Source of the DNA: Spirochaetota bacterium
GTDB lineage: Bacteria > Spirochaetota > Spirochaetia > Treponematales > Rectinemataceae
Assembly: GCA_029778945.1 (NCBI GenBank)
Contig: JAKPBN010000400.1
Coordinates: 1 to 49,284, forward strand
Reading direction: 5' to 3'
DNA length: 49,284 nt
Shown: piece after piece, positions 23,189 to 32,441 of the stretch
Layout: each line of letters starts with the position of its first letter
How positions within the stretch are numbered: position 1 is the first letter of the stretch
Translations under genes and position numbers: made by a program
The notes under the pieces: generated by a model
The model's database searches: none
Told to the model about the DNA's origin: nothing
The model's input: the letters and a program-made list of their open reading frames with translations, nothing else

Positions 23189-23321
23189 GAAGCCCTCGGC
23201 CCCGGCTCGGGAGTATATCCTTTCTCTCGGCCTCGTAACACCGGTGACTGTCCAAAACGCGGAGAGTCCCTTGGTTAAGCCCCGTCTCAGCTTGCGAGGG
23301 GCAAAGCAGCGCGGCGGGTGA

Positions 23322-23381
23322 GACCGGCAGATGGGGGAGGGGCCGAGGCTTTGCGAGGCCAGCTTCCCCCATCTGCCGGTC
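23322..23381. repeat. Perfect 17-bp inverted repeat forming a long hairpin
   Basis: GACCGGCAGATGGGGGA at 23322-23338 is the exact complement of the block at 23365-23381. The 26-nt loop can form a further GGCC pair. No T-run follows. It sits between the DUF3820 gene and the amidohydrolase in about 280 bp without a recognised gene. Confidence 0.8.
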
Positions 23382-23436
23382 CCAGGACCCGCGCTACCAT
23401 GTCCATCGAAAGGTTCAGGAAGGTTCGACCTGAGGG

Positions 23437-23465
23437 TTGCCTTTTTAGGACAGCCATCGTAGCTT
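23437..23465 (+). promoter_or_regulatory. Promoter of the amidohydrolase gene, leaderless spacing
   Basis: TTGCCT at 23437-23442 and TAGCTT at 23460-23465 are 17 bp apart. The ATG at 23472 follows after 6 nt, so the predicted transcript starts on the A of ATG. No Shine-Dalgarno is present. Confidence 0.6.
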
Positions 23466-23471
23466 TCCATC

Positions 23472-25046
23472 ATGAGAGCCCAGGCCTGGATCAACGGCGA
23501 CATCCTCACCCTCGACAAGGCTAGGCCCAGGGCCCAGGCCCTTCTTGCGCGCGGGGGCCGGATCGACCTCGTGGGCTCCACCGCGGAGATCCTCGCCGCC
23601 CCCAAGGGCTCCAATGCCGTGATCCACGACCTCCAGGGAGGAGTCCTCGTCCCGGGCTTTAACGACAACCATGTCCATGCGGTCCTCTTCGGGGACCACC
23701 TCCTTGCCCCCAACCTGGGCGGCCTCGATGCCCAGGGCATCCTCGCCCTTCTAAAAAAGACCTTTCCCTCCCCGGCCCCGGGCCAGGTGATCATGGCCTT
23801 TAACTGGGACTACCCCGCCTGTCCCGAGCCCCGCAAGGAAATCCTCGACGAGGCCTTTCCCCGGAACCCGGTCGTTCTCTCCCAGTTTTCGGGCCATGCC
23901 CAATGGATGAACAGCGCCGCCCTGCGGACCCTCGGAGTCTGGAAGGGCAGCCCGGACCCCGCGAGGGGCCAGGTCCTGCGGGATCCCGATGGGGAGCCTA
24001 CGGGGATAGTCCGGGACCTGGGGGACACGGGCCTGGGGAAAAAGCGCTTCCGCCGGGTTTTCTTTGATGCCCGCCAAAGGGAGCCCCGCCTGGCCCTGGC
24101 CCTTGAGACCTTTGCCCGCCTAGGCATCACCTCGGTCCAGGACAACGCCTGGTTCTACCCGGAGCTCTTCAGCCTTGCCCGCCTGCGCAGGCAGGCAAGG
24201 CTCACGGCCCGGTTTACCACCTGGCCTATGGGACGCCAGCCCTGGACCATTCCCGCCATGGCTTTTCTGGGGGCCCTGGGCGGCTATGATCGGGAATGGG
24301 TGAGGCCCGGGCCGGTGAAATACTTCCTGGATGGGGCCTTTTCCACGAGGACTGCCTGCCTCTGCGAGCCCTATGCCGACGATCCAGGCCAGGGTCTTTG
24401 CGCCGATCCTGCGGCCCCCCTGGCGGAGCTCGACTTCCTGGCCCGCAACAATCTCCAGGGAGCCTTTCATATCATCGGGGACCGGGGCATCGCCGTCTTC
24501 CTCGACGCCTTCGAGAAGGTCCTTGCCCGCTGGCCCGGACTCTCGGCCCAGAGGATCCGGATCGAGCACGCCCAGCTCATCCGCCGGGAGGACCTACCCC
24601 GGATCCGGGACCTGGGCATCCTCGTGGCGGCCCAGCCCTCGGCCCTGGGGGATCCTGAGAAGGACCTCCGCCTCCTCGGGCGGGAAAGGGCCCTGCGGGC
24701 ATATCCCTACCGCTCCCTCCTCGACGCGGGAGTCAGGCTCTCCCTGGGCTCGGACATACCCGGGGAAGCCACCTGCGACCCCCTCCTGGGCATCCACTTC
24801 GCGGCCAACCGCGAGGGCCCGGAGCGCATAACGCCTCTCGAGGCCCTGGAGGCCTACACCAAGGGCTCGGCCTATGCGGAATTCGCTGAGGCCTCCAAGG
24901 GCTGCCTGGCCCCGGGGATGCTGGCGGACTTCGTCCGCCTCAGCGCCGATCCCACCGCCGTCGATCCTGGGGCCATCCGGGACATAAAGGCGCTGGAGAC
25001 CGTCGTGGGCGGCAGGACCGTCTATTCGGCACCCCAGGCCGGCTAG
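23472..25046 (+). CDS. YtcJ-like metal-dependent amidohydrolase
   Basis: 524 residues of the amidohydrolase superfamily (Amidohydro_3). An N-terminal beta-sandwich part (ARAQALLARGGRIDLVG-like) leads to GFNDNHVHA, the HxH metal site near residue 65. VKYFLDGA carries the candidate metal-bridging Lys, HIIGDR and RIEHAQLI the two metal histidines, and LSLGSDIPGE the catalytic Asp. The C-terminal PGMLADFVRLSADP closes the sandwich. Relatives hydrolyse N-substituted formamides or other cyclic or linear amides; the real substrate is unknown. There is no signal peptide. Its stop overlaps the stop of the convergent membrane protein gene in a shared CTAG. It appears to be a single-gene unit. Confidence 0.87.
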   Translation: MRAQAWINGDILTLDKARPRAQALLARGGRIDLVGSTAEILAAPKGSNAVIHDLQGGVLVPGFNDNHVHAVLFGDHLLAPNLGGLDAQGILALLKKTFPSPAPGQVIMAFNWDYPACPEPRKEILDEAFPRNPVVLSQFSGHAQWMNSAALRTLGVWKGSPDPARGQVLRDPDGEPTGIVRDLGDTGLGKKRFRRVFFDARQREPRLALALETFARLGITSVQDNAWFYPELFSLARLRRQARLTARFTTWPMGRQPWTIPAMAFLGALGGYDREWVRPGPVKYFLDGAFSTRTACLCEPYADDPGQGLCADPAAPLAELDFLARNNLQGAFHIIGDRGIAVFLDAFEKVLARWPGLSAQRIRIEHAQLIRREDLPRIRDLGILVAAQPSALGDPEKDLRLLGRERALRAYPYRSLLDAGVRLSLGSDIPGEATCDPLLGIHFAANREGPERITPLEALEAYTKGSAYAEFAEASKGCLAPGMLADFVRLSADPTAVDPGAIRDIKALETVVGGRTVYSAPQAG

Positions 25047-25636
25047 GCGAGGAGGCCGAGGGCCTTTAGCGCGTATTCCCCCAGCTGGACTATGAGGCCA
25101 AAGATGAGGCCCGAGGCTATCGAGGCCAGGAGCTCCGTCCTCGTGTCCGCCTCGGACTCGATGCGGCCCGCCCGGGAGACGATCTCCACGAGGATGATCG
25201 TGGCGCCCACAAAGAGGGCCAGGGTCGCCGTGAGGTAGAGGATCCCTATGCCCTGGACATAGCGGTAGAGCTTGTCCGTGCACAGGAAGATGGCCGAGGA
25301 GAGGAGGCCCCGCCAGAAGGAGACCCAATACTGGTGTCGCCTAACGCCCTTCTTGAAGAGGGGGAGGCTGGCCACGATGCCCACGAGGGCCAGGGAGCCC
25401 AGGGATATGCCGGACACCGCGTCCTTGCTCAGGGTCGAGTCGGCGGCCGCGAGGCCCCGGTTCGCCTCCTCGATCACGAGGTCAAAGGGATGGAAATAGA
25501 TCTGGACCAGGGCCAGGATGCCGAAGACGAGGGCTAGGCCCGCCAGGACATAGCCCATGGCCCGGATATAGGCCCTGAGCCTCCAGGCCCTGGGACGGGG
25601 TATGGCCTTGGTGCCAAGGGGATACTTCTCTGCCAT
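25043..25636 (-). CDS. Membrane protein of unknown function, four to five helices
   Basis: 197 residues. Clear hydrophobic segments are at about 27-49 (YVLAGLALVFGILALVQIYF), 75-92, 108-122, 125-148 and 172-195. A charged loop with KKGVRRHQYW lies between the second and third. There is no cysteine pair or known motif. GGAGGAAGC immediately before the ATG at 25636 supports this start; the further upstream methionine adds only a basic tail. It is divergent from the chemoreceptor gene and convergent with the amidohydrolase. I do not recognise the family. Confidence 0.65.
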   Translation of the reverse strand: MAEKYPLGTKAIPRPRAWRLRAYIRAMGYVLAGLALVFGILALVQIYFHPFDLVIEEANRGLAAADSTLSKDAVSGISLGSLALVGIVASLPLFKKGVRRHQYWVSFWRGLLSSAIFLCTDKLYRYVQGIGILYLTATLALFVGATIILVEIVSRAGRIESEADTRTELLASIASGLIFGLIVQLGEYALKALGLLA

Positions 25637-25717
25637 GCTTCCTCCACCGGCTTTTCTCCCCATTGTAGCCACGGGCTAAAATATGTCCAGCGGGTGGGGG
25701 GCCGGGGCATTCCAGAC

Positions 25718-25746
25718 TTGCGAAATAATCATAGGAATACTAGAGT
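25718..25746 (+). promoter_or_regulatory. Promoter of the chemoreceptor gene
   Basis: TTGCGA at 25718-25723 and TAGAGT at 25741-25746 are 17 bp apart. A purine-rich AGAGAGG at 25755-25761 follows. It is 6 nt before the second of two ATG codons (25768), which is therefore the more likely start. Confidence 0.6.
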
Positions 25747-25767
25747 TGCCGGCAAGAGAGGATGCCC

Positions 25768-27906
25768 ATGCAGCAGCGTAGTTCCATACTCACCAAGCTC
25801 CTTGTCCTTATCCTTTTGCCTTCCCTTGCGGCCCTGGCCTTCGCGGGCCTCTATGTCGCCGGCCAAGCCAAGGAGCTCTCCCTTCTGCGGGAGCTCGAGG
25901 GCAATACCCGCTTTGTGGCCTCGGTCTCCCGCTTTGTGAACGCCCTCCAGGTCGAGCGCGGCACCTCCTCCCTCCTCCTCTCCGGGGGGGCAAGCCAGGA
26001 AAAGCTGGCGGAGCGGCGCAAGGAGACGGACGAGGCCGAAAAGGCCCTCTTGCCCGCCCTCGCCTTATCCTCCCTGGGCGCCGCCGAAAAGGAGAGCCTT
26101 GCCGGCCTGGGATCGGGGATAGCCGAGCTGCGGGCTAGCGTGGATGGAGGCGGAGCCTCCGCCGCCGAGGTCCGCAAAGCCTATACCGCCGTCGTAAACC
26201 TCGCCCTTGGCATAGATCCCCTCCTTGCCCGGGGGGCCACGAGCTATGGCGTGGGCAAGGCCCTCACCTCCATCATCCTCCTCGAGCAGGCCAAGGAGGC
26301 CGCGGGTCTTTTGCGGGCCACCCTCTCGTCCGTGGTGGCCGCGGACAAGCCCATAGACATCGCCTCCCTGCGCGTCCTCCTCGGCCTCGAGGCCCGGCTT
26401 TCCTCCAACCTCGCCTCCCCGGCGATCTCCCTGGACAAGGAGGCCATGGAGGCCCTGGCCGGCCTTGGGGACCATCCTGCCTTGGCCGAGGCCAGGTCGG
26501 CCCTGGACAAGGTGATGGCGGAAAGGGCCAAGGGGGGCTATGGCCTCGACTCCAACCATATCTTCGCGTCCCTCACGGCCTTTATCGACCAGCTGGCCAC
26601 CGTCATCCAAGCCTCGGCGACGGGCCTTGCCGACCGGATCGCGGGCCTTGCCGCGGCCAACCGGTCCAGCTTCCGCAACCTCACCATCGCCGTCCTGGCG
26701 GTCTTTGCCCTGGTGGCCGTCGTGGCCGCCCTCGTCCTGGGCCGCCTCATGTCCACCCTCCGCTCGGTCTCGGCCGGCCTCGAGTCCATCGCCGGCGGCG
26801 GGGGCAACCTGGGCAGCCACCTCGAGGTCAAGTCCAGGGACGAGTTAGGCGGCCTTGCCCTGGCCTTCAATGCCTTTGTCGACTCCCTGGGGACCCTGGT
26901 GGTCGAGGTGAGGTCGGCGGCGGAATCCCTGGGCGGGGTGGCCGACGAGCTCTCCGCGGCGATGGAGGAGACTTCGGCCTCCGCCAGCCAGATCTCCGAG
27001 GGGGCCGAGGGCGCCCGCCAGAGGGCCTTGGAGCAGAGCGCCGGGGCCACCGAGTCGGCCGCCACCGCCCGGTCCATAGCCAAGAGCCTGGCCTCCCTTT
27101 CCGCCCTCGTGGACCGCCAGGGCCGGGGCCTGGCGTCCTCCTCCTCCTCCATCGAAGAGATGATCGCCAATGTCCGCTCGGTGACGGCCAGCATCGAGAG
27201 GATGGGCTCAGGATACGAGGGCCTGATGGCCTCCTCCGAGGCCGGTGGGAGTCTTGTCGAGAGCGCCGTGGCCGCCGCCGCGGCGATCGGGGAGCGCTCC
27301 CGCAAGCTCGAGGAGGCCAACCACCTGATCGCGAGCGTCGCCTCCAAGACCAACCTCCTGGCCATGAACGCCGCCATCGAGGCCGCCCACGCCGGGGAGT
27401 ACGGCCGGGGCTTTGCCGTGGTGGCCGACGAGATCCGCTCCCTGGCGGAGAGCGTGTCCGCCCAGTCCAAGTCGATCGCCGCGGATGTGAAGGGCATCGG
27501 GGAGGGCATCAAGGCCGTCGAGTCCTCGACCGGGGCCGCCAGCCAGGCCTTCTCCGGCATCCTGGGCCAGATCCGGGTCCTCCATGGCCTGGCCGACGAG
27601 ATCCGGGAGGCCATGGTGGAGCAGAGCGAGGGCTCCAACCTCATCCTCGAGGCTCTCTCGGACATCAAGGACGTCTCCGAGGAGATCGGCCCCGCCGCGG
27701 CGGAGATGGCCGAGGGAACGACTGCGGTGATCGGTGAGATGGATCGCCTCCTCGCGGCGAGCCTTGAGATCGAGGGCAACATGTCCGAGATAGCCGGGGG
27801 CACCGCCGAAGTCTCCAAGGCCTCCGCGGAGATCACCTCCCTGGCCCTGCGCAACCGGGAGGGAGTGGCCCTGGTCCTGGACCGGATGAAGGGCTTTAAG
27901 ACCTAA
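25768..27906 (+). CDS. Methyl-accepting chemotaxis protein with NIT sensor domain
   Basis: 712 residues. A first membrane helix at about 8-32 is followed by a periplasmic domain at about 35-300. That domain starts [15 protein letters not shown] and has [11 protein letters not shown], the pattern of the NIT (nitrate/nitrite-sensing) domain. A second helix lies at about 303-328, then HAMP, then the cytoplasmic signalling hairpin with the tip [33 protein letters not shown] split over residues about 525-560. No C-terminal CheR-tethering pentapeptide is seen. It should control flagellar rotation through CheA/CheW in response to a small ligand, perhaps nitrate or a redox-active anion; the ligand is an inference. 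The start at 25768 is chosen by ribosome-binding-site spacing over 25762. Confidence 0.9.
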   Translation: MQQRSSILTKLLVLILLPSLAALAFAGLYVAGQAKELSLLRELEGNTRFVASVSRFVNALQVERGTSSLLLSGGASQEKLAERRKETDEAEKALLPALALSSLGAAEKESLAGLGSGIAELRASVDGGGASAAEVRKAYTAVVNLALGIDPLLARGATSYGVGKALTSIILLEQAKEAAGLLRATLSSVVAADKPIDIASLRVLLGLEARLSSNLASPAISLDKEAMEALAGLGDHPALAEARSALDKVMAERAKGGYGLDSNHIFASLTAFIDQLATVIQASATGLADRIAGLAAANRSSFRNLTIAVLAVFALVAVVAALVLGRLMSTLRSVSAGLESIAGGGGNLGSHLEVKSRDELGGLALAFNAFVDSLGTLVVEVRSAAESLGGVADELSAAMEETSASASQISEGAEGARQRALEQSAGATESAATARSIAKSLASLSALVDRQGRGLASSSSSIEEMIANVRSVTASIERMGSGYEGLMASSEAGGSLVESAVAAAAAIGERSRKLEEANHLIASVASKTNLLAMNAAIEAAHAGEYGRGFAVVADEIRSLAESVSAQSKSIAADVKGIGEGIKAVESSTGAASQAFSGILGQIRVLHGLADEIREAMVEQSEGSNLILEALSDIKDVSEEIGPAAAEMAEGTTAVIGEMDRLLAASLEIEGNMSEIAGGTAEVSKASAEITSLALRNREGVALVLDRMKGFKT

Positions 27907-27920
27907 GAGCCTGTCGGCCT

Positions 27921-28820
27921 TCAGTCGTCCAGGCCCAACTTTTTTCCCAGGACGTGGGCAAGAAGGCCCACGAGGACGAGGGCCGCCCCGATCAGGTCCT
28001 GGGAGGGCAGGCGCTCGTCCAGGACGAGGGCCGTCGATGCCAGGCTAAAGACCGGCACGAGCAGCGAAAAAGGGGCTATGGCCACGGCCCCGTGGGTCCG
28101 GATCAGGTGGTTCCAGAGTCCGTAGCCCACCAGGGTCGAGAGGATCACGAGGTAAGCCAAGGCGCCGATGGAAAGGGCCGAGAGGGAGGAGAGGGAGGCC
28201 AAGACCTGGCCCGGCCCCTCAAAGGCCAGGGACAGGCCCAGGAGGGGCAGGGGGGAAAAGAGGCTCGACCAGGCCATGAGGCCCAGGCCCCCCGTGGGCG
28301 GCAAGGAGCGGACCACGAGGTTGGCCGCGGCCCAGCCCAGGGCGGCCAGGAGCACCATCCCCACAAGATAGGGCGCCAGGGGCGCCCCGGTCCTTCCGGA
28401 GAAGGCTATGATGCCCAGGCCTATCGCCCCGAAGGCCATGCCCAGGAGGCTTGCCCGGGCGAGCCTTTCCTTGTGGATGAGGGAGGCCAGGATGGCGGTA
28501 AAGAAGGCCTGGGACTGGAGGAGGATCGAGGCCAGTCCCGCCGGTGCCCCCAGCTTGATCGCCGAGAAGAGGAAGCCGAATTCCCCCACCCCCAGGAAGA
28601 GCCCGTAAGCCGCCAGGGATTTCCAGGGCACGGCCGGGCGCTTCACAAAAAGGATGGCCGGAAAGGCGCTGAAGGTAAACCTCAAGGCCGCGAGGAGGAG
28701 GGGGGGGACCTGGGAGACCCCGACCTTGATCACCACGAAGTTAAAGCCCCACAGGGCCGCGATGAGGATAGCCCCAGGTATGGCTCCCTGGATGCCCCTG
28801 CCAGGAGTGCTTGGCTTCAT
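27921..28820 (-). CDS. EamA/DMT family transporter
   Basis: 299 residues with ten hydrophobic helices in two EamA repeats. The first has ALWGFNFVVIKVGVSQVPP and the second GWAAANLVVRSLPP with LVPVFSLASTALVLDERL near the end. The closest pattern is the EamA (cysteine/O-acetylserine exporter) subgroup, but DMT substrates are hard to predict. Its stop is 14 bp from the chemoreceptor stop (convergent). TACACT ends 8 nt before the ATG at 28820 with no Shine-Dalgarno, so the leader would be 0-2 nt. Confidence 0.85.
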   Translation of the reverse strand: MKPSTPGRGIQGAIPGAILIAALWGFNFVVIKVGVSQVPPLLLAALRFTFSAFPAILFVKRPAVPWKSLAAYGLFLGVGEFGFLFSAIKLGAPAGLASILLQSQAFFTAILASLIHKERLARASLLGMAFGAIGLGIIAFSGRTGAPLAPYLVGMVLLAALGWAAANLVVRSLPPTGGLGLMAWSSLFSPLPLLGLSLAFEGPGQVLASLSSLSALSIGALAYLVILSTLVGYGLWNHLIRTHGAVAIAPFSLLVPVFSLASTALVLDERLPSQDLIGAALVLVGLLAHVLGKKLGLDD

Positions 28821-28828
28821 AGGGCCAG

Positions 28829-28834
28829 AGTGTA
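28829..28834 (-). promoter_or_regulatory. -10 box placed for a nearly leaderless transcript (EamA gene)
   Basis: TACACT on the - strand ends 8 nt before the ATG at 28820. The -35 region is poor. Confidence 0.35.
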
Positions 28835-28920
28835 GCGGTTTTTGCCTCCCGCCTCCAGTCCGGCCAGAAAGGCGAAATCCGCATAAAAAAGCGGGCCCTT
28901 AGTCACTCCCCTCAAGGCAT

Positions 28921-28930
28921 TGCTTATATT
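28921..28930 (+). promoter_or_regulatory. Extended -10 promoter with leaderless spacing (MFS gene)
   Basis: TGC followed by TTATATT gives an extended -10 element. TATATT at 28925-28930 ends 7 nt before the ATG at 28938. No Shine-Dalgarno lies between. Confidence 0.45.
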
Positions 28931-28937
28931 TATCCCC

Positions 28938-31001
28938 ATGAAGACGAGCCCTGAAAACCGTGTGCGCTCCTATACCGTGATTGGAGTGGCCCTGGCCATG
29001 TTCCTGGGCGCCCTGGACCAGACTATCGTGTCCACGGCCCTCCCCCGGATCGTCGACCAGCTCTCAGGCCTGGATCGCTATACCTGGGTATCCACGATCT
29101 ACCTCCTCATCTCGACCATCCTTGTGCCCATCTACGGGAAGCTATCCGACCTGGTCAACCGCAAGACCCTCCAGCTCTGGTCGGTCCTGGTCTTCCTCCT
29201 GGGCTCCTTCCTCTGCGGCCTGGCCGGGGAGTTCGGACCCCTTCCCATCCTTGGGGACGGGATGGACCAGCTCATCGTCTTCAGGGGCATCCAGGCCATA
29301 GGCGGGGCGGGCATCTTTGCCCTGGCCTTTATCATCGTGGCCGACCTCTACCCGCCCCGGGAAAGGGGCAAGATCTCGGGCATCTTTGGCGCGGTCTTTG
29401 GCCTCTCCTCGGTGATCGGGCCCCTCGTGGGGGGCTTCCTCACCGACCATGCCTCGTCGTGGATCCCCGGCGTCGAGGGCTGGCGCTGGATCTTCTATGT
29501 CAACCTGCCCCTGGGCATCATAGCCCTGGCCTTTATCATCGCCCGCATGCCCAGGTTCGAGCCCCGGGACAATTCCCACAAGCTCAACGTGGTCTCGGCC
29601 CTCCTTATGGTCCTCTCCTTTATCCCCATCATCCTCGCCCTCCAGCTGGACAAGTCCCAGTATCCCTGGACCTCCCCGACTATCCTGGGCCTCCTGGGCG
29701 GCGGCCTCGTCATCCTGGGGCTCTGGGTGGGCCACACCCTGCGCTCCAAGCACCCCATCCTCGACCTGCGGCTCTTCAAGAACAAGGTCTTCCTCACGAG
29801 CAACCTGGCGTCCTTCTTTTTCGGAGCGGGCTTTATCTCGGTGATAATCTTCCTCCCCCTCTACATGGTGAATGTCCAGGGCGTCTCCGCCACCCGGGCC
29901 GGGGTGAGTGTCATCCCCCTGTCCCTGGGCATGGTCCTCACCGCAGGCCTCTCGGGCTTCTTTGTCACCAAGCTGGGCCGCTACAAGGGCATGATGATCG
30001 CGGGCGCGGCCATAGCCGTGGCAGGGGCCGCGTTGATGTCCCTGATCCTTGGGGTCAACACACCCTACTGGCTTGTGGTCCTCCTGATGATCGTCGTGGG
30101 CATGGGCTTTGGGCCCTCCCAGTCCCTCTATTCCCTGGCCGTCCAGAACTCCGTCCCGCCCCAGGAGATAGGCCAGGCCACGAGCGCCAGCCAGTTTACC
30201 CGCCAGATCGGCTCCACCGTCGGGGCCGCGATCATGGGCACGGTCTTTACCACGGCCCTGGCGGCCGCCCTGGCCGCCAACATGCCCGCCCTGGGGAGCC
30301 CTTCCGGGACGGCCATGCCCGCAGGCCAGTCCAGGCTGAATGCCAAGGGCCTTGGGGAGATCCGGGCGGAGATCGAGGGCGGCTTTGACCGCAGCTATAG
30401 GGAGATCGAGACCCTGTTTTCGCTGCGGGGGGAGGCGGCCGGCCAGGCCCTGGACAAGGCCCTTGCCGATCCTCGGCTGCCGGCGGAGCTCAAGGCCCGC
30501 CTGGCCGAGGGCACGCCGGCCATGCAGGTGGATAAGGCCTTCCAGGCCCTCGGCGCCGAGCTTGAAAAGGCCGTCATGGCCGGGGATCTCCGGGCTATCC
30601 AGGCCGTCCTCGACAAGCCCGAGCTTGCCCGGGCCCTAGGCCCCGACGAGCGGGGGAAGATCCTGGGGCTTTCCTATGCCCCTGGCCCGGCCAAGGCCCA
30701 GGCCCTGAAGGGCATAAGGGCCGGCCTGGGGACGGCCGCGGCGACTGTGGCCGATAAAGCCAACGCCGCTTCCCTGGCAGGCATACGGGAAGGTCTGGCC
30801 AAGGCCAAGGCCGAGGTGGCCGACAAGGTTGTAGGGGGCATGCGGGCTTCCTTTGCCCAGGCGATCCACAGGCTCTGGCTGGTGTCCATCGTGATAATGC
30901 TGGGCATGCTTTCCTTTACCCTTCTCGTGCCCAATCTGCCCCTAAAGACAAAAAACGACTCGATACCCCCAGCGGCCCGAAGGTCTAGCCTGGGCAAGTG
31001 A
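28938..31001 (+). CDS. EmrB/QacA-type MFS drug exporter with large extra loop
   Basis: 687 residues, DHA2 subfamily with 14 predicted helices. FLGALDQTIVSTALPRIV in helix 1 carries the conserved Asp-Gln-Thr. GKLSDLVNRK is the motif A loop. GLSSVIGPLVGG is motif C of antiporters. GFGPSQSLYSLAVQNSV is typical of the DHA2 group. The odd part is a hydrophilic, alanine-rich insert of about 190 residues (roughly 450-645) between the last two helices, predicted helical and outside the membrane. QacA has a shorter loop at this place. The start at 28938 matches the family N-terminus; an in-frame upstream ATG at 28920 lies before the promoter box. Confidence 0.88.
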   Translation: MKTSPENRVRSYTVIGVALAMFLGALDQTIVSTALPRIVDQLSGLDRYTWVSTIYLLISTILVPIYGKLSDLVNRKTLQLWSVLVFLLGSFLCGLAGEFGPLPILGDGMDQLIVFRGIQAIGGAGIFALAFIIVADLYPPRERGKISGIFGAVFGLSSVIGPLVGGFLTDHASSWIPGVEGWRWIFYVNLPLGIIALAFIIARMPRFEPRDNSHKLNVVSALLMVLSFIPIILALQLDKSQYPWTSPTILGLLGGGLVILGLWVGHTLRSKHPILDLRLFKNKVFLTSNLASFFFGAGFISVIIFLPLYMVNVQGVSATRAGVSVIPLSLGMVLTAGLSGFFVTKLGRYKGMMIAGAAIAVAGAALMSLILGVNTPYWLVVLLMIVVGMGFGPSQSLYSLAVQNSVPPQEIGQATSASQFTRQIGSTVGAAIMGTVFTTALAAALAANMPALGSPSGTAMPAGQSRLNAKGLGEIRAEIEGGFDRSYREIETLFSLRGEAAGQALDKALADPRLPAELKARLAEGTPAMQVDKAFQALGAELEKAVMAGDLRAIQAVLDKPELARALGPDERGKILGLSYAPGPAKAQALKGIRAGLGTAAATVADKANAASLAGIREGLAKAKAEVADKVVGGMRASFAQAIHRLWLVSIVIMLGMLSFTLLVPNLPLKTKNDSIPPAARRSSLGK

Positions 31002-31026
31002 CGGCCCTGCCTTCCCGTGCTAGACT
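30998..31026 (+). promoter_or_regulatory. Promoter of the flavodoxin gene, leaderless spacing
   Basis: GTGACG at 30998-31003, 17 bp, then TAGACT at 31021-31026. The ATG at 31034 follows after 7 nt and no Shine-Dalgarno is seen. The -35 box overlaps the MFS stop codon. Confidence 0.5.
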
Positions 31027-31033
31027 CAAGGGC

Positions 31034-31528
31034 ATGAAAAGGATACTTGTCACCTATTGGACCAAGACGGGCAGCACCAAGGCCGTGGCCCAGGGCATAG
31101 CGGAGGTCCTGGACGCCGCCGGTCTCGGGACCGAGCTCAAGGCCCTGGATGAGGTGGGCGATCTTTGGAGCTATGACGGCTTTGTGATCGGGGCCCCGGT
31201 CAACGGCCTCCACTGGAAGGACGAGGCCCTGGCCTTTGTGGCAAGCCACAAAGAGGTGCTTTCAGCCAAGCCCACGGCTCTGTTTCTGCTGTCCATCATG
31301 TACGGCCTTGGGCGGCCGAGCGCCCGGCGCAAGGCCATGGGCCTCCTGGACCCAGCGGCGGCCCTCATCAAGCCCCGGAAGCTTGGCTTTTTTGGAGGCG
31401 TGATGGCCGGTCCGGCCCCGGGCATCCTCCGCCTGGCCTTTGGCATACCCAAGGACGCCCCCCTGGACTCCAGGGATTGGCCCGCCATCAAGGCCTGGGC
31501 CGCCGAGCTCGCCTTGGCCCTGGCCTAG
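31034..31528 (+). CDS. Flavodoxin-domain protein
   Basis: 164 residues. ILVTYWTKTGSTKAVA at the N-terminus is the FMN phosphate loop (T-x-T-G-x-T). DGFVIGAPVNGLHWKDEAL provides the isoalloxazine-stacking loop. LFLLSIMYGLG and GFFGGVMAGPA fit the HemG/flavodoxin-5-like group. Likely a small FMN electron carrier or quinone/protoporphyrinogen-type reductase; the partner is unknown. It follows the MFS gene by 32 bp but has its own promoter. An in-frame start at 30998 would include the promoter and is unlikely. Confidence 0.8.
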   Translation: MKRILVTYWTKTGSTKAVAQGIAEVLDAAGLGTELKALDEVGDLWSYDGFVIGAPVNGLHWKDEALAFVASHKEVLSAKPTALFLLSIMYGLGRPSARRKAMGLLDPAAALIKPRKLGFFGGVMAGPAPGILRLAFGIPKDAPLDSRDWPAIKAWAAELALALA

Positions 31529-31530
31529 GG

Positions 31531-32412
31531 CTATTTTCTCACCTCGCTCCTGCCGGACTGGTCAAAGACCGTGACAAAGGCCGGTAGAGCGGGGATTTCG
31601 GTCTCGATCCTAGCCTCGCCGGCCAGGCGGTAGTTGACGAGTCGCTGCTTGGCCACCAGGTCAAAGAGGCGCCGGTCCATGTCCGCGAAATTCATCGTAA
31701 AGCCTATCTCTTTTTTCGCGGACCCCAAGGCGGGAATGGAGAGGGCCTCGGGGCTCGTGCCGCTCGCCCAGGTCTTGCCCTCCCCATAGAGCCTGTAGGC
31801 AAAGGACGAAAGGGTCAAGGGAAAGGCATTGGGATTCCCGATCTCCAGCACAAGCCTCATCGCGGTCTCCACCAGGATATCCTGCTCGATCACGATGTAG
31901 GTGATGCTAAAGGAGGGCTCCCGGACAAGGGCCAGGCTGCCCTGGATAGCGAGCCTTTGCCGGCGGTAGGGGCCCCCCTCCGGCCTTAGCCCGAGGACCA
32001 CCTCGACGGCCCAGGCCCTGAGGGAGCCCTCGCCTTCCTTTCCGGCCTCCTCGGCTTTCCTAAGGTCGACGGGCAGGGCCAGGGCCAGGCTCCCTGTCGA
32101 CCCCGCCGCGACCCTCGTGCCCGCCTCCCCCGTCCGGAGCAGGGCCGGCGCCCCGCCTCCGAGGGAGAGCCAGGTCTCCTCGATTTCCGCCGCCACGGGG
32201 CCAGGCCCGGGATTGGCGACGCTGAGGGTAAAGGGGAGGCTGAGGCTAAACTGGTCGAGATAGCTGGCCTCGCCGGCGCTTATGCTGGCCGACACCTCCG
32301 GGAGGAGGAGGGGAGGGGCCGGAGGGACCTTCCGGGAGGCGCAGCCCGCGAGGCCCATGGCCAGGGCGAGGGCGGCCAGGAGGGCGGCTCCGGGGAGCGT
32401 ACGGGCTTTCAT
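31531..32412 (-). CDS. LEA-14/WHy-domain lipoprotein
   Basis: 293 residues. Signal peptide with lipobox GLAGC, lipidated Cys24. The mature part appears to hold two LEA-14-like (WHy) beta-sandwich repeats: one around residues 45-165 (FTLSVANPGPGPVAAEIEE) and a second around 175-285 (RLVLEIGNPNAFPLTLSSFAYRLY), with the NPN hallmark in the second. Such lipoproteins are common in spirochaetes and deltaproteobacteria and have no defined role. It is divergent from the LuxR gene with only 29 bp between the starts. An extended -10 (TGGTATACT) ends 6 nt before its ATG. Confidence 0.8.
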   Translation of the reverse strand: MKARTLPGAALLAALALAMGLAGCASRKVPPAPPLLLPEVSASISAGEASYLDQFSLSLPFTLSVANPGPGPVAAEIEETWLSLGGGAPALLRTGEAGTRVAAGSTGSLALALPVDLRKAEEAGKEGEGSLRAWAVEVVLGLRPEGGPYRRQRLAIQGSLALVREPSFSITYIVIEQDILVETAMRLVLEIGNPNAFPLTLSSFAYRLYGEGKTWASGTSPEALSIPALGSAKKEIGFTMNFADMDRRLFDLVAKQRLVNYRLAGEARIETEIPALPAFVTVFDQSGRSEVRK

Positions 32413-32418
32413 GCCCCA

Positions 32419-32435
32419 AGTATACCAGCTATCAT
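32419..32435. promoter_or_regulatory. Paired leaderless -10 boxes in a 29-bp divergent intergenic space
   Basis: For the lipoprotein gene (-), TATACT at 32424-32419 with an upstream TG extension, ATG after 6 nt. For the LuxR gene (+), TATCAT at 32430-32435, ATG after 6 nt. The two -10 boxes are only 5 bp apart. Confidence 0.55.
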
Positions 32436-32441
32436 GGGGCC

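Noticed and set aside
22925-23794. 289-residue version of the DUF3820 protein
   Set aside because: Residues before the ATG at 23188 are shadow-like and run antisense into the amidohydrolase coding region and its promoter.
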